Positions 49,849 to 58,690 are shown, numbered from the stretch's first letter. The stretch is DNA of 64,000 bases from JAIEPT01 sp038217425 (GCA_038217425.1 JBBQPM010000006.1:1-64000), one strand, 5' to 3'. Notes: a model not told the origin generated them from the sequence alone. Numbers and translations are program-made.

Positions 49849-51867
49849 ATGAGATTCGCCATGTTCGTTCGTTCCATCGCCCTTGCAGTCGTCGCCACGA
49901 TGTCGTGCGCAGGCGTATCTCAAGAGCTGTTCAAGCCGGGAAAACTGCCCAAGGACGTCCAGGCGCTTCTTCAGCCCGGCATGACGCTGCGGATCTACGA
50001 CGCCTCCGGAACCAAGTTGCTCGACAGCCGGCCGGCGCGGTTGGCCGCACTCCACGTCGAGACCGGGCAACCGATCACGCCGATCGTCCCCGCCGGCGCG
50101 TTCGTCGCCAAGCTCTCGGGATACTTCAAGATCCCGCTCCGAGCGGAGGCGACGTTTCATCTCTTCGCCCGCGGCTCGGCCACCCTTCGCATCAACGGCA
50201 AGGAAGAACTAAAGGCCGAGAACGGCACCCAGAAAACTGCGGCACAAATCGACCTCGCCCGCGGCTATAACTTCGTCGAGGCGGAGCTTCGCAGCCCCGC
50301 GAACGGCCCGGCGACGTTGCGCGTTTCGTGGTCCGGCGAGGATTTTGTGGTCGAGCCGCTGCCGCCGGACATGCTCTTCGTCCGCAGCGATGACGCCGAC
50401 ATGAACGCCGGCCAGGCCTGGCGCGACGGCCGAATGCACGTGTCGCAGCACGGCTGCGTCCATTGCCACGACCTGAAGCGCGAGGCGTCGTCATTCCCCG
50501 AGTTGGCGCATCGCCCGCCGTCGCTGGAGGGCGCGGGCGCGCGTTTTCAGAAAGATTGGCTGCACGCCTGGATTCTGAACCCGCGCGAGCTGCGCCCCAA
50601 GGCGACCATGCCCGCGGTCCTCGCCGGACCCGACAAGGAGCAACACGCCGCCGATCTGACCGCGTACGTGCTTTCCTTGGGCACGGCCGAGGAGACGAAG
50701 CCGGATGCCGCGGGGCTCAAGCTCGGCGAAAAGCTCTACGCGAGTCTGGGCTGCATCGCGTGCCATCATTTCGACGATCCCAAGAAAGTCGAAACGATCG
50801 ATCGCTTCCCCCTGCTCTACGTCGCCGCCAAGTATCGGCCCGCGGAACTGACGAAGTTTCTGCAGGCGCCGGGGCGTCATTATCCGTGGACGCGCATGCC
50901 CGACTTCAAGCTCACTCCCGCCGAGGCCGCAGGGCTCGCCGCGTTCTTGTATCAGGAAGCCAAGGGCGCAGTGAAACCGGCGCCCGCGGGGCATGCAGAG
51001 CGCGGCAAAAAGCTCTTCGAATCGGTCGGCTGTGCCCAGTGCCATGACCGCGGGACGGCAAATGTCTTTCAGGCCCAGCGCTTGCCGGCGCCGTCGAAGT
51101 TCGATCTCGGTTGCCTCGCCGAGTCGGCGGAGAAACGCGCCGGCGCTCCCGATTTTGGCTTCAAGAAACCCAAACGCGACAAACTCGTCGGGTTGCTCAA
51201 AAACCATCCCGAGGCACTGGAGCGCGACGCCCCTGCCGAGTTTTCGCTCCGGCAAACGCAGAATCTCAAGTGCCATGCTTGCCACCGCCGCGACGGCGGC
51301 GTGCCGCAATGGGTGACCGCCCTTGAAGACGAGGGGACGCTCCCCGAAATTCTGCCGCTTCTCACCTGGACCGGCGAAAAGCTCAAACCCGTCTGGACGG
51401 TGAAGCTGCTCAAAGGCGAACACGACCAGCGCGCCCGCCCCTGGCTCAAGGCGCGCATGCCCGCGTTCCCCGCCCGCGCGCAGGGTATCGCGCTGGGCCT
51501 GTCGCACGAGCATGGGTTCGGCGCCGACGAGGACGATCCGCCGCCCCCCGATCCCCAACTCGCAGCCGTCGGCGTCAAACTCATGCCGCAGGTCGGCGGC
51601 TTTAACTGCGTCCAGTGCCACGGCGTCGGCGCCCAGAAGGCCGTCGCGCCGTTCGAAGCTCCCGGCATCAATCTCCTCGACGCCGCCCAGCGCCTCCGCT
51701 ACAGTTACTACCCGCGCTGGATGCTCGACCCGCCCCGCATCGATATCGCCACCAAGATGCCGAAATTGTCGATGGACGGCAAAACCACTGGCATCAAGGA
51801 AATCCTCGCCGGCGACGCTCGCAGGCAGTTCGACGCGTTATGGCATCACATCCAAACTCTCAAGTGA
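49849..51867 (+). CDS. PA14-like domain plus pentahaem cytochrome c protein
   Basis: The 672-residue protein has a signal peptide (residues 1-25, ending in GVSQE). An N-terminal PA14-like beta domain (about 35-185) contains GYFKIPLRAEATFHLFARGSAT. Five CxxCH haem motifs follow: CVHCHDL, CIACHHF, CAQCHDR, CHACHRR and CVQCHGV, each in the setting of a cytochrome c repeat. It should be exported and bind five haems covalently, acting in electron transfer in the periplasm. PA14 domains bind carbohydrates, so it may couple redox to sugar binding. The start at 49849 has an in-frame ATG alternative at 49861. It lies 29 bases after the DUF4340 gene and seven before the enolase-superfamily gene. Confidence 0.88.
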   Translation: MRFAMFVRSIALAVVATMSCAGVSQELFKPGKLPKDVQALLQPGMTLRIYDASGTKLLDSRPARLAALHVETGQPITPIVPAGAFVAKLSGYFKIPLRAEATFHLFARGSATLRINGKEELKAENGTQKTAAQIDLARGYNFVEAELRSPANGPATLRVSWSGEDFVVEPLPPDMLFVRSDDADMNAGQAWRDGRMHVSQHGCVHCHDLKREASSFPELAHRPPSLEGAGARFQKDWLHAWILNPRELRPKATMPAVLAGPDKEQHAADLTAYVLSLGTAEETKPDAAGLKLGEKLYASLGCIACHHFDDPKKVETIDRFPLLYVAAKYRPAELTKFLQAPGRHYPWTRMPDFKLTPAEAAGLAAFLYQEAKGAVKPAPAGHAERGKKLFESVGCAQCHDRGTANVFQAQRLPAPSKFDLGCLAESAEKRAGAPDFGFKKPKRDKLVGLLKNHPEALERDAPAEFSLRQTQNLKCHACHRRDGGVPQWVTALEDEGTLPEILPLLTWTGEKLKPVWTVKLLKGEHDQRARPWLKARMPAFPARAQGIALGLSHEHGFGADEDDPPPPDPQLAAVGVKLMPQVGGFNCVQCHGVGAQKAVAPFEAPGINLLDAAQRLRYSYYPRWMLDPPRIDIATKMPKLSMDGKTTGIKEILAGDARRQFDALWHHIQTLK

Positions 51868-51874
51868 GACCCGC

Positions 51875-52990
51875 ATGAAGATCGTCGATATCAAGATCAT
51901 CGGCCTCCGCGGCGGCACTGTCGAAGGCGGCTGGGCCGACGAACTTAAGCCCGAGGACGACGTTCACACGCTCGTCGAAGTCATCAGCGACGAGGGCGTC
52001 ACAGGCGTCGGCAGCGTTTTCACGAGCAAAGCGCTCGTGCTCGCGGCCGTGCAGCTCCTGCGTCCGTTCCTGATCGGCGACCGCGCCGACGAACCGGCGC
52101 GCGTGAGCGAACGCCTGCGGCAATCGACGTTTTGGCAAGGCCGAGGGGGCGCCGTCGAGCACGCCATCTCCGGCATCGACATCGCCCTATGGGACCTGTT
52201 TGGCAAAATCTGCAATCAACCTGTGAGCCGACTCCTGGGGGGTAACTACCGGAGCAAGATCAAGCCGTACGGCTCGATCCTGTTCGAAGAGCCCGGCCCC
52301 CTGCGTGAGAAGCTATACGCCACGGTGGCGCGCGGGTTCAAGGCGATCAAACTCGGCTGGCGGCCGTTCGGCCGGCGCGACGCCAAGACCGACGAACTGC
52401 TGATCCGCACGGCCCGCGACGCGGTCGGCCCCGACATCGAGATCATGGTCGATGCCGGCGGCAGCGAGCAATATTGGCCGCACGGTTACAAGTGGGCCCT
52501 GCAGACGGCGAAGATGCTGGCCGGGTACGATGTCGTCTGGTTTGAGGAGGCACTGCCGCCCGACGATCTCGAAGGTTTCATCGAGCTGCGCCGTCACGCC
52601 CCGCTGCCGATCGCGACCGGCGAATGTCTGACGCGCCGGCAAAGTTTCCGTCCGTTCCTCGAACGGCATGCGGTCGACGTAATTCAGCCCGACTGTACCA
52701 AGTGCGGCGGACTCACCGAGGCGTGGCGTATCGCCTGGCTGGCGTACGAGCACAACATTCAGTGGGTGCCCCACGGTTGGAACACGGCCGTCGGCCTGGC
52801 TGCGGATTTGCAACTGACGGCGGCGGTTCCTGTCGCGCGTTACGTGGAATATCTGACGCCGTCGCCGTATATGGAAGAGATCATCACGGAGCCGTTCAAG
52901 GTGGACGCGGAGGGTTTCTTGCAGATCCCGGAGAAACCGGGCCTGGGCATCGAATTGAACCGAGAGGGATTGAAGCGTTACGGGATATAG
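51875..52990 (+). CDS. Enolase-superfamily enzyme (mandelate racemase / muconate lactonising family)
   Basis: The ATG at 51875 is preferred; the frame continues upstream in the cytochrome gene. The 371-residue protein has the enolase capping domain (MKIVDIKIIGLRGG ... FLIGDRADEPARV) and TIM barrel with metal ligands Asp in MVDAGGSEQY, Glu in WFEEALPPDD and Glu in ATGECLT. Asp in QPDCTKCGG and His300 in VPHGWN form the Asp-His dyad of the mandelate-racemase subgroup. It probably dehydrates or epimerises a sugar acid, with substrate unknown. It is likely co-transcribed with the pentahaem cytochrome gene, which suggests sugar-acid breakdown. A hairpin repeat follows three bases after the stop. 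Confidence 0.9.
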   Translation: MKIVDIKIIGLRGGTVEGGWADELKPEDDVHTLVEVISDEGVTGVGSVFTSKALVLAAVQLLRPFLIGDRADEPARVSERLRQSTFWQGRGGAVEHAISGIDIALWDLFGKICNQPVSRLLGGNYRSKIKPYGSILFEEPGPLREKLYATVARGFKAIKLGWRPFGRRDAKTDELLIRTARDAVGPDIEIMVDAGGSEQYWPHGYKWALQTAKMLAGYDVVWFEEALPPDDLEGFIELRRHAPLPIATGECLTRRQSFRPFLERHAVDVIQPDCTKCGGLTEAWRIAWLAYEHNIQWVPHGWNTAVGLAADLQLTAAVPVARYVEYLTPSPYMEEIITEPFKVDAEGFLQIPEKPGLGIELNREGLKRYGI

Positions 52991-52992
52991 CA

Positions 52993-53065
52993 TGTTTAGC
53001 CGCCGACTCCTGTCGGCGCGAGCGTGTGGCACACGTCCGCGCCGACAGGAGTCGGCGGCTAAACA
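52993..53065. repeat. Paired palindrome (CGCCGAC...GTCGGCG family)
   Basis: Perfect 28-base arms, 52993-53020 and 53038-53065, carry inner CGCCGAC/GTCGGCG palindromes. The spacer AGCGTGTGGCACACGTC holds a further GTGTGGCACAC hairpin. It is positioned between the convergent stop codons of the enolase-superfamily gene and the secreted-protein gene. Confidence 0.92.
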
Positions 53066-53077
53066 AATCGAGAACGT

Positions 53078-53716
53078 TTACTTTCCGGCGAACTGCTCGC
53101 GATCGAAGGCGAACGTGGTGTTGTTCATCGTCAGCGTGAAGCGTTCCGGGCCGTTCCAGACGATCGGGCCACTCAGCTTGCTGTTGCCCAGGTCGATGGT
53201 CAGATACCCGTTGGCCTGCATGTAAGGGACGTTGCTATCGGACAACTGGCAGATGCCGTTGGCCGTGAAACCGACGGGGCCGTTCTTGGTTCCTGCGGGG
53301 CTGGTGATGGTGAGCCTCCAGTTGCCGACCACGGAGTTCGGTTGGACTTGGGCCTGCGCCTTGAGTTGCATCGTGTCGCGTTCGTAGACGCAGGTGAGTC
53401 CGGCGAACGAATGCGTGAAGAAATCCTGGCCTTTCCACATCATCGGCCCGCCCAGACTTTGCCCCGTGGGGTAGGTAATGGTGAGAATGCCGTTGAACTC
53501 CGTGTACTTTCCTTGGCCGTTCTGCAGGACGCAGTTGCCGTTGGGCTCGAAGGTAACGGGTCCGCCGATGGTTTTGCCTTCGTAGGTCATGGTCATTTTC
53601 CATTTGCCGACGAGGGAGTTGCCTTGCGGTGCGGGTTTGAGAAAGTCTTGAGCCTGCAGGGCGGAGTTGGCCAGGAACAGGAGGGCGACCATCGAAGCGA
53701 GGGTGTTCTTTAACAT
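53078..53716 (-). CDS. Secreted protein with two tandem copies of a beta domain
   Basis: The 212-residue protein has a signal peptide (residues 1-22, ending in ALQAQ). Its mature part holds two copies of an approximately 80-residue domain. Repeat 1 (about 35-115) has LVGKWKMTMTYEGKTIGGPV, NGNCVLQ, GILTITYP and LGGPMMWKGQDFF; repeat 2 (about 130-205) has VVGNWRLTITSPAGTKNGPV, NGICQLS, GYLTIDLG and LSGPIVWNGPERF. I recognise no family, but the GxWxxxxxxxG...GPVxF..NGxC pattern suggests a lipocalin-like or calycin-like barrel that binds a small ligand. The ribosome-binding site is AAGGAGAATG. It is divergent from the sigma factor gene at 53879. Confidence 0.8.
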   Translation of the reverse strand: MLKNTLASMVALLFLANSALQAQDFLKPAPQGNSLVGKWKMTMTYEGKTIGGPVTFEPNGNCVLQNGQGKYTEFNGILTITYPTGQSLGGPMMWKGQDFFTHSFAGLTCVYERDTMQLKAQAQVQPNSVVGNWRLTITSPAGTKNGPVGFTANGICQLSDSNVPYMQANGYLTIDLGNSKLSGPIVWNGPERFTLTMNNTTFAFDREQFAGK

Positions 53717-53878
53717 GACATTCTCCTTGGGTTGAATTGCGACTCTTTGTTTTTGTCAGTCCTTCGGAACGTTTCCTCGGGTCTTGACGCACTCATATAG
53801 TCGCCCCCGCGGCAGGCGTGATATTTTTCTTCGAGGAAATCGCGAGCCCTGATAGAATTGGCGATCGAGGGGACTGCC

Positions 53879-54607
53879 ATGACTGAGCGGCTGAACGACA
53901 TTTCGACACTCTGGTCCGTCCTGCAAGCCGCCCACGGAGGGGAGGAGAACAGGGCCCAGGCGGCGCGGGAGATCATCGTCGATCGCTACGGCAAGGCAAT
54001 TCGGCGTTACCTGTTGGCCGCCGTTTCCGCCGAGGAGGCGGACGACCTCTTTCAGGAATTCGCGCTCACGCTCATCCAGGGCAAGCTCCACAGTGCCGAC
54101 CGCAGCAAGGGGCGCTTTCGCGATTACATCAAGGTCATCCTCTTCAATCTCGTTGCTCAGCATCGTCGGCGGCAGGGTCGACTGCCGCAGCCGGTGAGTC
54201 CCGATGCGGCGACCATCATCGGTCTGGCGGCGCCGGAAGTCGAGTTGGCCAGGGAATTCGATCAATCTTGGCGCGAACAGATGCTCGCCCGGGTCTGGCA
54301 AGAGATGGCCAGTTCCCAATCGCTGTTGCACGCCGTGCTCCGCTTTCGCGCCGATCATCCGGACATGCCGGCCGCGCAAATTGCCGAGACGCTCGGCCAG
54401 CAACTGGGAAAACCCTTCAAGCCCGAGGCGATTCGGCAGAACCTGCGCCGCGCGCGCGAGATCTTCGCCGAGCTGCTGCTGGCCGAGATTAGCCAATCGC
54501 TGGAGACGCCGTCGTTGGAAAACTTGACGCAGGAGCTGGAGGCCCTGGATCTGCTCAACTATTGCAAGTCGGCTCTGGAGCGCCGTCTGCCTCGATCGAT
54601 TTCCTGA
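53879..54607 (+). CDS. RNA polymerase sigma factor, ECF-like
   Basis: The ATG at 53879 is preferred, with a GAGGGG ribosome-binding site and a TAGAAT box at 53853-53858. The 242-residue protein has a sigma-70 region 2-like N-terminal part (AAREIIVDRYGKAIRRYLLAAVSAEEADDLFQEFALTLIQGKLHSADRSKGRF, seen as IIVDRYGKAIRRYL, ADDLFQEFAL and GRFRDYIKVILFNLVAQHRRR) and a region 4-like helix-turn-helix at about 165-210 (AQIAETLGQQLGKPFKPEAIRQNLRRAREIF). A leucine-rich C-terminal tail follows. It lies 12 bases before a kinase-TPR gene, the same arrangement as the sigma/kinase pair at 22.6-26.6 kb. Confidence 0.88.
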   Translation: MTERLNDISTLWSVLQAAHGGEENRAQAAREIIVDRYGKAIRRYLLAAVSAEEADDLFQEFALTLIQGKLHSADRSKGRFRDYIKVILFNLVAQHRRRQGRLPQPVSPDAATIIGLAAPEVELAREFDQSWREQMLARVWQEMASSQSLLHAVLRFRADHPDMPAAQIAETLGQQLGKPFKPEAIRQNLRRAREIFAELLLAEISQSLETPSLENLTQELEALDLLNYCKSALERRLPRSIS

Positions 54608-54619
54608 TCGGAGGGTGCT

Positions 54620-57484
54620 GTGGATCCGCAGGAGGAGACGCAGGTGGGCGGCGACGCCGACGCCGAATTGCGCCGAGTCTTGGCCGTCCTGGAACCGTCG
54701 CTGGTCGGCGCCGGGGAAGCCGGGTCCGGTTCGGCGGAGACCAGCCAGCGCTACACACGTGTGGCGCTGCACGCCCGCGGCGGCATCGGCCAGGTTTGGC
54801 ATGCGTACGATCATGAGCTCGGCCGTAAGATCGCGCTCAAAGAGTTGCAAACCGACCAGGCGACCACCGCGTACCTGCGCAGCCGATTCCTGGTCGAAGC
54901 GCAGATCACCGGCCAGCTCGAACATCCCGGCATTGTCCCTGTCTACGAGATGGTGAAGTCCGGCCGCGACGGCCAACCGTTCTACACGATGCGCTTTATC
55001 GAAGGTCGCACGCTGACCCAGGCGGTCCGCGAGTTTCATCGCCAGCGTGCCCAGGGCAAGGCGGGTACGCTCGAACTGCGCGAATTGCTGCAAGCGTTTG
55101 TCATGGTCTGCAACACCTTGGCCTACGCTCACGACCGCGGCGTGATTCATCGCGACCTCAAAGGCGCCAACATCATCCTCGGCCCGTTCGGCGAAGTCCT
55201 GGTGCTCGACTGGGGTCTGGCCAAACGGATCGGGGAGCCCGATGACGCGGCTACCGGTTCGCCGGAACCCAGGCCCGGCGCCGATTTCCTGACGATGCCC
55301 GGCGAGATCATGGGGACGCCCGGGTACATGGCGCCCGAGCAGGCGGAAGGCCGACCCGATCAAATCGACGTTCGGACCGACGTCTACGGGCTCGGGGCCG
55401 TGCTGTACGAGATCTTGACCGACCGGGCGCCGTTCTCGGGGGACAGCGCCCAGGAAGTGGTCCGTAAGGTCTGTCAGGAGAAGCCGCCGCCGCCGCGCCA
55501 TGTCGCTCCATGGGTGCCGAAATCGCTCGAGGCGGTTTGCCTGAAAGCCCTGTCCCGTGCGCGTGATGAACGTTATGGTTCCGCGCTCGAACTGGGCGGC
55601 GAAATCAAAAGTTGGCTCGCCGACGAACCGATGCTCACGTTTCGCGAACCGTGGACCCAGCGCGTCGGACGCTGGATGCGTCGGCATCGCACGCTGGTCA
55701 CCAGCGGCGTGGCGGCGCTTTTGGTCGCCGTCGTGTTACTCGCCGGTGCTTCGCTGCTCTTGAGCCGCGCGTACGACGCGGAGCGTCAGGCCAAGGTCGA
55801 AGAAGTGAAACAAAAAGCGGCGGCTCAAGAATCCGAAGCCCAGGCCAAGGAATCCCAGAAGGGAGCCGAGGCGCTGAGCCGGTTCCTGGTAGATGCGTTC
55901 CGCCGGCCCGATCCGACGCTGGACGGACGCGATCTCAAAGTCGTGGATCTCCTGGATCGAGCCGTCCAGGGGCTCGAAGGATCCGACACGCCGCCGTTGC
56001 ACCAGGCGCGCATTTTCGAAGCCCTGGGCGAAACCTACGCCGGGTTGGGGATAGCCGACAAGGCGCGCGACATGCACCGGCGGGCGCTGGAGATTCGCAA
56101 AGCGCGCCTGCCCGCGGAGCATGCGGACCTCTTCAAATCGAGGAACGACTTGGCGGCAGCTTTGCGCACGTCTGGCGCGTTTGCCGAGGCGATCGAACTC
56201 TATCAGCAAGTCTTGGCTCGGCGTAAGGCGTTATTCGGAGCTGAGCATGAGGACACGTTGCTCACCATGAACGATTTGGCGGTTGCCTACCTGGAGCAAA
56301 ACGCCGTCGAACTCGCCAGGCCGCTCGCCGAGGCCGTGCTAGATTCCAGGCATCGACTGCTGGGGCCGGAGCATCCCGAGACGTTAAGAACCATGAGTCT
56401 GATGGCCGTGATCTTGCGGAAAGAAGGGCGGATCGACGAGGCGCTTGCCGGATACCTGGCCGCGTACGACGGGCTGCGCCGTCAGCTCGGCGCCGATCAT
56501 CCCGACGTTCTCATGGCCCTCAACAACAGGGCCGAGGCGCTGCAGGAAAGCAAGCGCTTCGCGGAGGCGATTCCGCTACAGAATGAAGTGCTCGAATCTC
56601 GGCGCAAAAAGTTCGGCCCGGAGGCCGCACCCACTCTGCGTGCATTGCACAACCTGGCGACGTCTTACCATGAAATGGGACAGTTCGTCGACGCCCTGCC
56701 CTACTACGAGGAAGCTCTGAAGGGACGAGCCAAGGCACACGGCGATCATCCGGACGCACTGGTTTTCTTTCTGCACTACGTCAAGGCCGCTCTAAAGGCG
56801 AACGAGGCTCTGCGCGCCGCCGAGTTCTTCAAGACGCAGATGAAGGGACGAATGCTGCCGATTCCGCGCGATTTCGCTCGAATCAAGGAGGCCCAAATGA
56901 CGGGCGCTCTCTCCTTACAGAAAGAACAATACGCCCTGGCCGCGGCGATCTGGCAGGAGGTTCTCAAAACGCAACGGGCCATGCCCCTCGCCCCCCATGC
57001 TGATCTCCTCGTGACGGTCAGCGGGTTGGCCAAGGCGTATCTCTACGGCGGCAACCCAGGCCCGGCGGAGCCTTTCTGGGAGGAACTCCTGCAGGCTCAG
57101 CGTAAAGTCCCGCCAAGCCCCCGATTCCTGGCCGACACCCTCGCCGGACTGGGCGAATGTCAGCTTCGGCTCAAGAAAACCAAGTCGGCCGAGGAGTCGC
57201 TGCGCGAAGCTCTCGCGCTCCGCAAGGAACATTTGCCCAAGGCGGAGAGCTGGAAGCGATTCTACACGCAGAGTCTTTTGGGCGGGGCGCTCCTGGAGCA
57301 AAAACGGGACAAGGAAGCCGAGTCCTTGTTGCGAGAGGCCTATGCGGGCCTGGAAACATTTCGAGCGAATGCGCTGGTGGAGAAAGAACTGTTGCCGGAG
57401 GTTTTGGAGCGGCTGATCCAGCTCTTTCAGTACCAGGACAATCCCGCGGAAGCCGCCCGTTGGATCGCGCGTCGCAAGAAATGA
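54620..57484 (+). CDS. Membrane Ser/Thr protein kinase with C-terminal TPR repeats
   Basis: A GTG start at 54620 follows CGGAGGGTGCT. The 954-residue protein has a kinase domain (about 45-330): glycine loop ARGGIGQVWHA, ATP-binding Lys in KIALKEL, HRDLKGANIIL (His177-Arg178-Asp179, Asn184), and DWG (197-199) instead of DFG, a variant common in this planctomycete group and compatible with activity. MAPEQ follows. A membrane helix is at about 358-380 (LVTSGVAALLVAVVLLAGASLLL), then a coiled coil (VEEVKQKAAAQESEAQAKES), and TPR-like repeats to the end (for example GDTPPLHQARIFEALGETYAGLG-type units). The sigma gene lies just upstream. TPRs probably recruit partners or sense signals outside the membrane. 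Confidence 0.92.
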   Translation: MDPQEETQVGGDADAELRRVLAVLEPSLVGAGEAGSGSAETSQRYTRVALHARGGIGQVWHAYDHELGRKIALKELQTDQATTAYLRSRFLVEAQITGQLEHPGIVPVYEMVKSGRDGQPFYTMRFIEGRTLTQAVREFHRQRAQGKAGTLELRELLQAFVMVCNTLAYAHDRGVIHRDLKGANIILGPFGEVLVLDWGLAKRIGEPDDAATGSPEPRPGADFLTMPGEIMGTPGYMAPEQAEGRPDQIDVRTDVYGLGAVLYEILTDRAPFSGDSAQEVVRKVCQEKPPPPRHVAPWVPKSLEAVCLKALSRARDERYGSALELGGEIKSWLADEPMLTFREPWTQRVGRWMRRHRTLVTSGVAALLVAVVLLAGASLLLSRAYDAERQAKVEEVKQKAAAQESEAQAKESQKGAEALSRFLVDAFRRPDPTLDGRDLKVVDLLDRAVQGLEGSDTPPLHQARIFEALGETYAGLGIADKARDMHRRALEIRKARLPAEHADLFKSRNDLAAALRTSGAFAEAIELYQQVLARRKALFGAEHEDTLLTMNDLAVAYLEQNAVELARPLAEAVLDSRHRLLGPEHPETLRTMSLMAVILRKEGRIDEALAGYLAAYDGLRRQLGADHPDVLMALNNRAEALQESKRFAEAIPLQNEVLESRRKKFGPEAAPTLRALHNLATSYHEMGQFVDALPYYEEALKGRAKAHGDHPDALVFFLHYVKAALKANEALRAAEFFKTQMKGRMLPIPRDFARIKEAQMTGALSLQKEQYALAAAIWQEVLKTQRAMPLAPHADLLVTVSGLAKAYLYGGNPGPAEPFWEELLQAQRKVPPSPRFLADTLAGLGECQLRLKKTKSAEESLREALALRKEHLPKAESWKRFYTQSLLGGALLEQKRDKEAESLLREAYAGLETFRANALVEKELLPEVLERLIQLFQYQDNPAEAARWIARRKK

Positions 57485-57487
57485 TGC

Positions 57488-58618
57488 TCACACTCCCTTG
57501 CGCGTGTTGAACAACTTGGACGTTAGATTCACGCGGTCGTCGAGGCCGAGTTCGATCGGCTCGGACGCGAACGACGGCTTATTTCCCGTGGGCACCAAAT
57601 CTCCCTGTAACATCCCGTTGGCGTCGCGGCCTCTGCCCTCGAATCGGTACAGATCCTGATGTCGGTAATTGTTGGCCTCGTCCAGTCCGAGCACTTCGGC
57701 AATGGTCTGAATCCGCCGGGAGCCGTCGCTGAAACGGGTAATCTGGATGATCAGGTGAACCGCCGAGGCGACCTGAGCGCGGGCGACGTAGATCGGCAAC
57801 GAGACGTCGCTCATCAGCGAGAGCGTTTCGAGCCGAATGAGCGCATCCCTGGGCGTGCTGGCGTGGACCGTGGTCAGCGAGCCGGCGTGCCCCGACAGCA
57901 TCGATTGAATGAGATCCAATGCTTCGCCGCGGCGAATCTCGCCCACCACGATCCGGTCGGGCCGCATGCGCAGCGAATCGACGAACAGATCGCGGATGGT
58001 GACCTGTCCTTTGCCGTCGGGCCGCATCGGCTGGGCTTCCAGGTAAAGCGTGTGCGGCTGTTTGAGCTGCAGTTCGGAGCTATCCTCAATGACGATCACG
58101 CGTTCGGTGTCGGGAATCGCCGCGGAGAGGGCGTTGAGCATCGACGTCTTGCCGGTCCCTGTTCCGCCGGAGATGATGGTGTTTTTATGTAAGAGAACCG
58201 CCAGGGCGAGAAATTCGGCGGCTTCCGCGGTGAGGCTGCCGCGCTGCACGAGCGATTCGAGGTTGAAGCTCGATTTTTGGAAGCGCCGAATGGAGAAGCA
58301 GACGCCTTGACGCGAGCTGGCGGGGATGATGACGTGCACGCGCGAGCCGTCGGGGAGCCGGGCGTCCATGCTGTGATGGTCGGCGTCGATGCGGCGATTG
58401 ACGTATTCGCCGATGTTCCGCGCCGCCGCCATCAGCGCCGCCTCGTTGGGGAATCGCAGGTCCGCTAGCTGCAATTTCCCTTGCCGTTCGAAGTAGATCG
58501 ACGAGGTGCCGTTGATGAGAATTTCGGAGACGCTCGGGTCGTCGAGCAGGGATTGGATGGGGGCCAAGAAGTGGCGGATCGTTTCCTGGTAGATTTCTTG
58601 AGGGCGCATGAAGTTCAC
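57488..58618 (-). CDS. CpaF/TadA-type secretion ATPase, lone
   Basis: The start is either GTG 58618 or ATG 58609 (MRPQEIYQ). The 376-residue protein belongs to the VirB11/CpaF type II/IV secretion ATPases. It has DDPSVSEILINGTSSIYFERQGKL in the N-terminal domain, Walker A SGGTGTGKTSMLNAL, the Asp box VIEDSSELQL, Walker B-like RPDRIVVGEIRRGEALDL, and the His box HAGSLTTVHA. It would power pilus or secretion assembly from the cytoplasm. No other tad, cpa or pilus genes are in the window, so it acts with proteins encoded elsewhere or is an orphan. It is convergent with the kinase-TPR gene, three bases apart. Confidence 0.9.
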   Translation of the reverse strand: MNFMRPQEIYQETIRHFLAPIQSLLDDPSVSEILINGTSSIYFERQGKLQLADLRFPNEAALMAAARNIGEYVNRRIDADHHSMDARLPDGSRVHVIIPASSRQGVCFSIRRFQKSSFNLESLVQRGSLTAEAAEFLALAVLLHKNTIISGGTGTGKTSMLNALSAAIPDTERVIVIEDSSELQLKQPHTLYLEAQPMRPDGKGQVTIRDLFVDSLRMRPDRIVVGEIRRGEALDLIQSMLSGHAGSLTTVHASTPRDALIRLETLSLMSDVSLPIYVARAQVASAVHLIIQITRFSDGSRRIQTIAEVLGLDEANNYRHQDLYRFEGRGRDANGMLQGDLVPTGNKPSFASEPIELGLDDRVNLTSKLFNTRKGV

Positions 58619-58690
58619 CGGGAAGTCGGACGCGCAAGAGGTCGCGCGCCGATGGCTTCGTTTCGCTACGCAGCCATCCTAACAACTTTC

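Noticed and set aside
55208..55216. DWG in place of DFG in the kinase at 54620, as a sign of a pseudokinase
   Set aside because: The metal-binding Asp is kept, HRD and Asn are intact, and DWG is a frequent variant in planctomycete kinases of this type.
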